A stretch of DNA of 64,000 nt, taken from NCBI RefSeq assembly GCF_001435815.1, contig NZ_AZFV01000003.1, positions 62,001 through 126,000 of the forward strand. Reading direction: 5' to 3'. The notes under the pieces were generated by a model. That model had not been told where the DNA came from. It did not search any database and saw only the letters and a program-made list of their open reading frames with translations. Shown here one piece after another: positions 57,418-64,000 of this stretch (within the stretch, counting starts at the first letter, position 1; the number at the start of each line of letters is the position of its first letter). This DNA comes from Companilactobacillus nantensis DSM 16982 (GTDB taxonomy: Bacteria > Bacillota > Bacilli > Lactobacillales > Lactobacillaceae). The position numbers and the translations under genes are program-made.

Positions 57418-58278
57418 ATGCAATTAATCATTAAACAGATATTTAACAACAATACTGCTGTTGTAGAATTGGATTCTGACCAACGCGCTATTATTAAGGG
57501 TAAGGGAATTGCTTTTAATAAATCTAAAGGTTCTACGATCAATAGTGCAGCGATTGAAAAGATTTTTTATTTAGATACGGTTGATTCACAGAAGAATCTT
57601 TATTTCCTATTGAAAGATATTCCGATTGATGTCGTAACTACCACTTACGAAATTGTTGATTATGCGAAAAAACAATTTAATTATTTAGTTCAAGATTATA
57701 TTTATATCACGCTCAGTGACCATATCTATGGAGCATATAAACGTTGCATGGAAGGAAACTATACGCCGAGTCATATTCCGGATATGAGTGATAAGTATAT
57801 TGAAGAATATTTAATTGCCAGTGCCGGCGTGAATATTATCAATCAAAATTTAGAAATTGATTTGCCAAGTTCGGAAATTAGAAATTTGGCCTTACATTTT
57901 ATCAATGCTCACACTAATGATAAAACCAGTGAACTTGATTTGACCAAAGAAATTGATTTCACTAAGTTGATTAAAAAAGTTTTATTACAAAACAATATTT
58001 TTCGAACCAAGAGTAATCGAAATTATTATGATCGTTTCATGGTTCATTTACAGTATTTGGAACAACGGCTCAACAATATGTCAGCTGATACGAAATTTGA
58101 TCGAAAATTTGAGTTAGAAATGGAACGAGATTATCCGGGCTCTACATCAATTGCCAAACAGGTATCCGCAGAAATAAAAAATGCTCGTGGGGTAGAATTA
58201 AATAATAAAGAACTATTATATTTCATCATTCATATTCAAAGAATCACTCAAGAAGCTGGTCTCAATGATGCACGATAA
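57418..58278 (+). CDS. BglG/LicT-family antiterminator, second copy
   Basis: 286-residue paralogue of LacT with CAT domain (QLIIKQIFNNNTAVVELDSDQRAIIKGKGIAF), PRD1 His in TLSDHIYG and ALHFINA, and PRD2 His in FMVHLQYL and FIIHIQRI. ATG 57418 follows GAGGGGGAAG; the ATG at 57403 is too close to any signal. No PTS gene is adjacent. Targets are unknown; it could act on the lac RAT, on the HAD leaders or on a distant operon. Confidence 0.88.
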   Translation: MQLIIKQIFNNNTAVVELDSDQRAIIKGKGIAFNKSKGSTINSAAIEKIFYLDTVDSQKNLYFLLKDIPIDVVTTTYEIVDYAKKQFNYLVQDYIYITLSDHIYGAYKRCMEGNYTPSHIPDMSDKYIEEYLIASAGVNIINQNLEIDLPSSEIRNLALHFINAHTNDKTSELDLTKEIDFTKLIKKVLLQNNIFRTKSNRNYYDRFMVHLQYLEQRLNNMSADTKFDRKFELEMERDYPGSTSIAKQVSAEIKNARGVELNNKELLYFIIHIQRITQEAGLNDAR

Positions 58279-58469
58279 ATATTGAGCTGTTTTTGCTAGT
58301 AAATATTAAAAAATATATCTATTTTATTCCAGATTTGTCTATATATTAGAAAAAATGAAATTTATTGGAAAAATAGTCATTTAACACTGGATTTAAATTA
58401 GAAAATATTTAATAATGTTAATAAATTATTTAAATGATTTAATTGAATATGGAAAAGGGGACTAAATAT

Positions 58470-59183
58470 ATGAGCAAAGTGATTGGTATAACTGCGGATA
58501 TATATACTGAAGCTACTTCAGTGATCAATCAAAAACTAATGGATTTTGTACCACGCCCAGCAGTCGATGGGGTAGTAGCGGCAGGTGGGATTCCCGTCAG
58601 TTTGCCACATATCCCCAAAGAGCAAATTAATGGCTTAGTTGAACGATTAGATGGAATTATTATTCCTGGAGGCCCTGATATTGATCCCACATTCATGGGT
58701 GAAGAACCAATTCCCCAGTTGGGCGCAACTAATCGTAATCGCGATATTTTTGAAATTGCTTTAATCAGAACGGCTGTCGCTAAAAAGGTACCTATTTTTG
58801 GAATTTGTCGGGGAACTCAAATTATTAATGTGGCCTTGGGAGGAACAGTCTATCAGGATTTGAATACTCAATTTCCAGGAAAAGTCCTCAAGCACCATCA
58901 AGACGCCCCCGGTGATCAACCGACACATTTTATTTCTGTCAATCATGATTCAGAATTGTTCAAGACAATCAGTGACAACGTATTTGTCAATTCACGTCAT
59001 CATCAAGCCATTAAAGACGTTGCAACTGGATTGAAAGTGGTTGCGGAAGCTCCAGATGGGGTCATTGAAGGATTGGAAAATGCGGATGCGACAATTCAAG
59101 GTGTTCAATGGCATCCGGAGAATATGTGGCAACACGATTCTCGTCAGTTAGATCTATTTAAAGCATTTATTGATCGTATATAA
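58470..59183 (+). CDS. Class I glutamine amidotransferase-like hydrolase (PuuD family)
   Basis: 237-residue peptidase C26 protein. PDIDPTFMGEEP, the catalytic Cys in FGICRGTQIINVALGG and the His-Glu of QGVQWHPENM follow the gamma-glutamyl-GABA hydrolase pattern. ATG 58470 is chosen after AAAGGGG; an upstream ATG at 58443 has no signal. It is followed, after a terminator, by a small ORF and an amino acid permease. It may split gamma-glutamyl amides. Confidence 0.9.
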   Translation: MSKVIGITADIYTEATSVINQKLMDFVPRPAVDGVVAAGGIPVSLPHIPKEQINGLVERLDGIIIPGGPDIDPTFMGEEPIPQLGATNRNRDIFEIALIRTAVAKKVPIFGICRGTQIINVALGGTVYQDLNTQFPGKVLKHHQDAPGDQPTHFISVNHDSELFKTISDNVFVNSRHHQAIKDVATGLKVVAEAPDGVIEGLENADATIQGVQWHPENMWQHDSRQLDLFKAFIDRI

Positions 59184-59215
59184 GTTGATTGTTTGATATA
59201 AGAGTTAGTAATTTA

Positions 59216-59263
59216 AAAGAGATATCTGCGGAAGAATTTAGTTTCTGGCAGGTATCTTTTTTA
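59216..59263 (+). terminator. Terminator after the PuuD-like gene
   Basis: AAAGAGATA-CTGC-GAA pairs with TTC-G-CAG-TATCTTTTTT. Confidence 0.82.
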
Positions 59264-59356
59264 TTAGAATTATATTAATAATATTATAGAAAAATTGACA
59301 ACTATTTTCAGAGTGCTAGTCTTGAATTTAAAATAAAAAGAAGAGGTAACCAATTT

Positions 59357-59575
59357 ATGAGTAAACTAACTGAAAACATCACAAACATTCTAATGAGAGC
59401 CAATAAGCTTATCGAACAATTGTCTCTAGCTGTCTTGGGATTAGAACGTGGTGAATTTTCAGTTAGTGGCCTTTTACAGTCAGAATTTCTTGAACCCGTT
59501 CAGCAGATCCAGCAGCCAGAACAGAGCTTATTTAATCAACCTAATCAAAAAATTCTGAAAATATATAGAAGGTAG
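59357..59575 (+). CDS. Small hypothetical protein upstream of the permease
   Basis: 72 residues. The N-terminal half is an amphipathic helix (TENITNILMRANKLIEQLSLAVLGLERGEF), the rest is Gln/Pro-rich (EPVQQIQQPEQSLFNQPNQK) and ends basic. AAGAGGT precedes ATG 59357, and the stop lies five bases before the permease start, so it is probably translated and coupled to it. No family recognised. Confidence 0.6.
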   Translation: MSKLTENITNILMRANKLIEQLSLAVLGLERGEFSVSGLLQSEFLEPVQQIQQPEQSLFNQPNQKILKIYRR

Positions 59576-59580
59576 AAATC

Positions 59581-60906
59581 ATGAAACAAGCTCTTACAAT
59601 TGATGCTGCACCAGCGGCAGGAAGTACTACTAAATCTAAGAAAATGGGCTTTTGGACCGTTTTGTTATTTGGAATCAACAGTATTATTGGATCAGGTATT
59701 TTTCTATTACCAAATGAAGGGATGCGGCTATTTGGACCAGCTAGTATTTTCGTTTTAGCTTTTGATGCTGTCTTGGTTTTAACGATTGGGCTATGTTTTG
59801 TTGAAGATTCAAGTTTGTTCTCTGAAACCGGTGGAGCTTATGTTTATGCAAAAGCCGCTTTTGGAAATTTTGTTGGTTATGAAGTTGGATTTGTGACATG
59901 GACGATTCGAATTATTGCTGAAGGAACGCTTTATGTTGGTTTTGCCACAGCTGTTGCAGGTGTGTTTCCGGCTTTGAATAATCCAATTGCTAAAGATATT
60001 ATTGTTACCCTGATGGCATTGACGTTGATGGTGACCAATTTATTTGGTATTAAGGTTGCATCTATTTTAAATAATACGGTGACCGTTTCAAAACTATTGC
60101 CTTTAGTGGTCTTTATTGCTATTGGTATCTGGTTCATAAAAGGTGGCAATTTTACACCAATGGTACCGGCATCTGTGGCTAGTAAAGGTTCTTTTGCTAA
60201 AGCAGCAATGACAATGTTCTTCGTTTTCACCGGTATTGAAAGCTCGGTCGTAGCAGCGGGTGAGATGCAAAATCCTAAGAAAGACTTGCCACGAGTTTTA
60301 ATTATCGTAATTTTAGCAGTCGCTGCGTTTTACATTTTGGTTCAAACAGTTTGTATCGGCGTGTTAGGAAAGTCATTGTCTCAAAGTACCACACCAATAC
60401 AAGATGCTTTTGGAAAAATGGTTGGTAGTTTTGGCAGTTATTTAGTTGCTGCAGGTACCTTGATGTCAATTGGTGGAGTGGGTTTTTCAACGTCGTTCAT
60501 TACCCCAAGATTTGGCGTTGCAATGGCTGAACACGGTATGATGCCACAATTTTTAACACATAAAAATCGTTTTGGCGTACCACATAATGCAATTATTATT
60601 TCAGCACTATTAGGATTGTTAGTTGCCGTTTCTGGTAGCTTCAATACTTTGGTACAGATCAGTGCTGTGTCTAGATTTGCTCAATATATTCCAAGTTGTT
60701 TAGCCGTATTAGTTTTTCGAAAAACAATGAAACATCGTCAATCAGGTTTTAAGATACCATTTGGTGGATTGATTCCGATTGTTGCGATTTCTGTTTCTAT
60801 TTGGTTATTAGCGCAAACAAGCATTTCCAATTTAGTTTGGGGATTTGGGGCGTTATTGATAGCTGTACCATTTTATTTCCTAACTAAGAAAAATTTTGTA
60901 AATTAA
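59581..60906 (+). CDS. APC-family amino acid permease
   Basis: Polytopic carrier of 441 residues with 12 helices. APC signatures: FWTVLLFGINSIIGSGIFLLPNEG at helix 1, ETGGAYVYAKAAFGNFVGYEVGF, and FTGIESSVVAAGEMQNPKKDLPRVLI at helices 6-7. AGAAGGTAG provides the ribosome binding site. Together with the PuuD-like gene it suggests uptake and processing of an amino acid or gamma-glutamyl compound; the substrate is not readable. Confidence 0.9.
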   Translation: MKQALTIDAAPAAGSTTKSKKMGFWTVLLFGINSIIGSGIFLLPNEGMRLFGPASIFVLAFDAVLVLTIGLCFVEDSSLFSETGGAYVYAKAAFGNFVGYEVGFVTWTIRIIAEGTLYVGFATAVAGVFPALNNPIAKDIIVTLMALTLMVTNLFGIKVASILNNTVTVSKLLPLVVFIAIGIWFIKGGNFTPMVPASVASKGSFAKAAMTMFFVFTGIESSVVAAGEMQNPKKDLPRVLIIVILAVAAFYILVQTVCIGVLGKSLSQSTTPIQDAFGKMVGSFGSYLVAAGTLMSIGGVGFSTSFITPRFGVAMAEHGMMPQFLTHKNRFGVPHNAIIISALLGLLVAVSGSFNTLVQISAVSRFAQYIPSCLAVLVFRKTMKHRQSGFKIPFGGLIPIVAISVSIWLLAQTSISNLVWGFGALLIAVPFYFLTKKNFVN

Positions 60907-60908
60907 AA

Positions 60909-60945
60909 AATAGGACCTTTCCATTATTTTGGAGAGGTCCTATTG
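60909..60945. terminator. Bidirectional terminator
   Basis: AATAGGACCT-TCC pairs with GGA-AGGTCCTATT; A-run before and T-rich after. Shared by the convergent permease and reductase genes. Confidence 0.85.
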
Positions 60946-60951
60946 TGTCAT

Positions 60952-61797
60952 TTAAATCATTTCCAATGTTTCTTCATGTTTTGGTGCTGGATAAGCTTTA
61001 TCTAATTGCTCTAATTCATCCGCTGTAAAGGTAACGTCAACTGCTTCAATATTACTTTCCATATGTTCAGGTGAACCGGTCTTAGGAATACTGAGTAAAT
61101 TATGATTTCTCAAAACCCAGCCTAATAGTAATTGATGAACGGTGATGTGCTTTTGTTGAGCCATTTCAGTGACGATAGGTTGAATCTTCAAATATTCGCT
61201 ATCATCTGATCCGAAAGGTGAGTAGCCGATAAATGACATATGATGTTCCTTTTGCCAAGGTAAAACGGAGTATTCAATTCCCCGGCTACCAATATTGTAA
61301 AGATCTTCATTGATTCGACAATTTTCGCCATTGGGAATGCTTAACAATTCTTCTAAGTCCTTTCGGTCGAAGTTAGAGACACCCCAATTTCTAATTAAAC
61401 CTGCTTTGACCATTCTTTCCAAGCCAGCAACAGTCTCAACCAACGGAGTTTGACCACGCCAATGTAAAAGATAAAGGTCTAAATAATCAGTTTGTAATCG
61501 CTTGAGACTAGCCTTTAGACTTTCCTCAATTAGTTTGGGTGTTGCATGATAAGGGTAGAATTTGGAAATTAATTGGAAATCTTGTCGATTGTAATTTTTA
61601 ATAACGTTGCCAACTAAGGTTTCAGATTTTCCTTCGCCATACATCTCAGCTGTATCGATAACATTGATGCCATGGTCTAAGCCGTAACGAATGGCAGCCA
61701 TCTCTGATTCAGTTTTCTTGTTATTTCCTTCACCAATATGCCAAGTTCCAATACCAATTGCCGAAGTATTTTGATGGTTAAATGTAATAGATTTCAA
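60952..61797 (-). CDS. Aldo/keto reductase
   Basis: NADPH-dependent oxidoreductase of 281 residues. The catalytic residues are visible: Asp and Tyr in VIDTAEMYGEGKSE, Lys in SKFYP and His in YLLHWRG. Cofactor binding is indicated by WVLRNHNLLSIPKTGSPEH. It belongs to the AKR5-like group with broad aldehyde or ketone substrates. Separated from nupC by a 229-base divergent region containing a cre-like site. Confidence 0.92.
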   Translation of the reverse strand: MKSITFNHQNTSAIGIGTWHIGEGNNKKTESEMAAIRYGLDHGINVIDTAEMYGEGKSETLVGNVIKNYNRQDFQLISKFYPYHATPKLIEESLKASLKRLQTDYLDLYLLHWRGQTPLVETVAGLERMVKAGLIRNWGVSNFDRKDLEELLSIPNGENCRINEDLYNIGSRGIEYSVLPWQKEHHMSFIGYSPFGSDDSEYLKIQPIVTEMAQQKHITVHQLLLGWVLRNHNLLSIPKTGSPEHMESNIEAVDVTFTADELEQLDKAYPAPKHEETLEMI

Positions 61798-61848
61798 TGA
61801 AAAGCCTCACTTTCAAAGGGTTAATTATATTAAAATAAAGAATACTTT

Positions 61849-61862
61849 TGGAAACGTTAACA
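61849..61862. promoter_or_regulatory. Candidate cre site between the reductase gene and nupC
   Basis: TGGAAACGTTAACA differs from the cre consensus at one position. Located in the divergent promoter region, so it may act on either gene. Confidence 0.55.
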
Positions 61863-62025
61863 ATACCATTATAGAGCTATTCTATAATTTTTAAAATGAA
61901 GACGATTTTAGTGTTAAATCATTGTAAAAAAATATTTACAAAAAGTATGCCCCCATGTAATATAAAAAAGAAGTGAAAAATTTAACTAATACAGAGCTTC
62001 AAATAAAAAAAGGGGTTAAGTATAT

Positions 62026-63237
62026 ATGAGTATGTACTTAGTAGTTAATGTCATAGGTGTAATCGCCTTTTTAGCAATTGGCTTTTTGTTCTCAAAGGAT
62101 AAGAAAAATATCCAATGGAAATCAATTGCTATCATGGTTGTTTTGAACTTATTCTTAGCTTGGTTTTTAACTAGTTTTGATATTGGTCGCGCAATTGTTT
62201 CAGGAGCGGCTGATGGATTTAATTGGCTAGTCCAAGTTGCGTACGTCGGAATTGAATTTGCTTTGCCAAGTTGGGTTCATGTTAAGAGTATGGACTTTGT
62301 AACAAGTGCATTGTTGCCAATTTTATTGATCGTACCATTGTTTGATATTTTGACTTATATCGGTGTTTTACCATTTATTATTAAATGGATCGGTAAAGGT
62401 TTGTCATTCATTACAGGTCAACCAAAGTTCGAATCATTCTTTGCGGTTGAAATGATGTTTTTAGGTAATACAGAAGCATTGGCTGTTTCAAGTTTACAAT
62501 TGAAACAAATTAAAGCTCAAAGAAATGTTACTTTGGCTATGATGTCAATGAGTTGTGTTACAGCTTCAATTATCGGATCATACATTCAAATGATGCCGGG
62601 CCAATTTATTTTGACAGCGATTCCGATTAATATCATTAATTCAATCATCGTAACGAGTTTGTTAAATCCAGTTACTGTTACACCAGAAGAAGACACTATC
62701 GCCAAGTTACACGGTCAAGGTGAAGGTGATAAGAAGGAACCTTTCTTCTCATTCTTGGGTGATTCAATTTTAGGCGCAGGTCGCTTAATCTTGATTATCG
62801 CTGCGAATGTTATTGCTTTCGTTGCTTTAGCTGCTTTAATTGACAAGATTCTCCAATTAGCTAATCCATGGTTAACTTTGGAACATATCTTGGGTATTAT
62901 CATGTATCCATTTGCATGGTTACTAGGATTAAATGGTCATGATTCATTCCAAATGGCCCAATACATGGGTACTAAGTTAGTTACAAATGAATTTGTAGTT
63001 ATGGGTAAAGTTACTGGTACAATTAACCACTTCGATCCTCATTTCAAGGCTGTGTTAACAGTCTTCATTACATCATTCGCTAACTTCTCAACCTTAGGTA
63101 TGATTATCGGTTGTTTCAAAGGAATCGTCGATAAAGAAAAGAACGACGTTATTTCTAAGAACGTTGGTTACATGTTGCTTTCAGGTATTTTGGTATCACT
63201 TCTATCAGCTGCCCTTGTTGGTTTGTTCGTTTGGTAG
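62026..63237 (+). CDS. nupC: NupC-family concentrative nucleoside transporter
   Basis: Ion-coupled nucleoside importer of 403 residues and about nine helices. The CNT signatures are present: LPILLIVPLFDILTYIGVLPF, TGQPKFESFFAVEMMFLGNTEALAV, SCVTASIIGSYIQM and ITSFANFSTLGMIIGCFKGI. AAAGGGG precedes the start; ATG 62026 and ATG 62032 are both possible. It fits the purine and pyrimidine salvage theme of the region. Confidence 0.93.
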   Translation: MSMYLVVNVIGVIAFLAIGFLFSKDKKNIQWKSIAIMVVLNLFLAWFLTSFDIGRAIVSGAADGFNWLVQVAYVGIEFALPSWVHVKSMDFVTSALLPILLIVPLFDILTYIGVLPFIIKWIGKGLSFITGQPKFESFFAVEMMFLGNTEALAVSSLQLKQIKAQRNVTLAMMSMSCVTASIIGSYIQMMPGQFILTAIPINIINSIIVTSLLNPVTVTPEEDTIAKLHGQGEGDKKEPFFSFLGDSILGAGRLILIIAANVIAFVALAALIDKILQLANPWLTLEHILGIIMYPFAWLLGLNGHDSFQMAQYMGTKLVTNEFVVMGKVTGTINHFDPHFKAVLTVFITSFANFSTLGMIIGCFKGIVDKEKNDVISKNVGYMLLSGILVSLLSAALVGLFVW

Positions 63238-63277
63238 GAAAGCTTCATCAAATAATAATTTGAAATTTTAAAGTATA

Positions 63278-63325
63278 ATAGACTTTTCAAACTGTGTATT
63301 TCAGTTTGGAAGGTCTATTTTTTGA
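63278..63325. terminator. nupC terminator
   Basis: AATAGAC-TT-CAAACTG pairs with CAGTTTG-AA-GTCTATT, followed by six T. Confidence 0.87.
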
Positions 63326-63338
63326 TCCCTCTAAAAGC

Positions 63339-64000
63339 TCACAACCACGAAGCAGATAGTTGCCTGATTATTGGTTGAACCAGCTGTCGTTGTTCCTTTA
63401 AGTAGCTAGCATAGAATGGCATTTGGGCTTTTTCATCGCTGATTGGTAGATTGACACGATCATCGTCGTTTTGATGTGTCGAATCGATTTTAGAGAGATT
63501 AGTGCTGAAATAGGGGAAATTGGAATATTTAGTAATTTCGGTAAATGAGTCTACTTGGTTTTGGTAAAGAAATTTTGCATCAGGGATTTCCTGTTGAATA
63601 ATTTGTTTCCAAACACCAATGTCTGTCAGTACGACAAAACTGGTTCCTTGAAGTTCTTTGAAAGTAACGCTAGTTTGGTTAGCAAGATATGTGAATTTAT
63701 CCAAATTGACTGATAATTTTTCTGTACCGATATATCTTGATTCGATTTCCGAAGTCATTATTTCCTGATTGGTAAAAATTAACGAGAAGTTATGTTGTTT
63801 TAAGTTGTCGATGATTGTATTTTGGTGAATAAAGTCATTGTTTAATTGAACGCTTTTAGGCAACGTCAGCTGATTGAGGACAATCATTGGTCCAGGAGCA
63901 ATTGAAGCAACCTTAACAACCTTCTGACTGTTGTCGAATTTACGTACCGTGAGAATCATTTGTTGGTTTTGATTCAGAATTTTCTCAGCCTCTTGCGCTG
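63339..64000 (-). CDS. LysR-family regulator, 5' end outside window
   Basis: Partial gene of at least 220 codons, open to the window edge. The visible part starts in the linker helix (EAEKILNQNQQMILTVRK) and covers the substrate-binding domain (KVVKVASIAPGPMIVLNQL, MTSEIESRYIGTEKLSV, DDDRVNLPISDEKAQMPFYASYLKEQRQLVQPIIRQL). The N-terminal HTH of about 65 residues lies beyond 64000. The internal Met at 63959 is not the true start. Effector unknown. Confidence 0.82.
   Translation of the reverse strand, partial: AQEAEKILNQNQQMILTVRKFDNSQKVVKVASIAPGPMIVLNQLTLPKSVQLNNDFIHQNTIIDNLKQHNFSLIFTNQEIMTSEIESRYIGTEKLSVNLDKFTYLANQTSVTFKELQGTSFVVLTDIGVWKQIIQQEIPDAKFLYQNQVDSFTEITKYSNFPYFSTNLSKIDSTHQNDDDRVNLPISDEKAQMPFYASYLKEQRQLVQPIIRQLSASWL

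Overview
The window looks like chromosome from a low-GC lactic acid bacterium of the family Lactobacillaceae, most likely a Companilactobacillus-type species. This is inferred from the AT-rich base use, strong AGGAGG-like ribosome binding sites, CcpA (cre-like) sites, a tyrosyl T-box, PyrR attenuators, phospho-glycosidase PTS operons and core genes that read as Lactobacillaceae proteins. The genus is a guess; no 16S or other decisive marker is present. No tRNA, rRNA, CRISPR array, prophage or intact insertion sequence was seen.

Layout. 0.3-14 kb is core housekeeping: comEA-comEC (DNA uptake), holA, rpsT (reverse), rpsO, an RNase J2-type protein, a TPR protein, tuf, tig, clpX, engB and a histidine phosphatase. 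14-21 kb holds T-box-controlled tyrS and the pyrBCFED operon behind two PyrR-type attenuators. 21-34 kb is mixed: an ABC exporter, a lactate permease, a thioesterase, a PadR/DUF4097 pair, a YfcC carrier with an M20 dipeptidase, a divergent AroA-family protein and a HAD phosphatase. 34-42 kb is a beta-glucoside PTS region: IIB, IIA and two 6-phospho-beta-glucosidases, then an RpiR regulator, IIC and a DUF871/MupG-like protein. 42-50 kb carries a 5'-truncated Eis-like acetyltransferase, two GGDEF paralogues (one broken by a stop inside its GGEEF motif), a small membrane protein with a CPBP protease, and a purine permease with guanine deaminase. 50-58 kb is a lactose-type PTS operon (lacT-lacF-lacE-lacG) with a readable promoter, cre, RAT and terminator, followed by a duplicated HAD gene and a second LicT-type antiterminator. 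58-64 kb has a PuuD-like amidohydrolase, an amino acid permease, an aldo/keto reductase, a nucleoside transporter and the C-terminal part of a LysR regulator.

The most unusual signal is non-coding. A family of about 175-185 bp, GC-rich intergenic elements occurs six times plus one fragment (about 1, 4.7, 15.7, 34.3, 38.4, 38.7 and 42.3 kb), in both orientations. Each copy can fold into a long closing stem around three hairpins. Stem sequences differ between copies while pairing is kept, so the fold appears to be conserved. I do not recognise the family. Other notable points are a guanine deaminase that seems to start at ATT, an AroA homologue that has lost several active-site residues, a PyrD of class 2 layout with a class 1-type cysteine, a relic of a licT gene marking a tandem duplication, and a shared candidate RpiR operator (GTAA-N4-TTAC).
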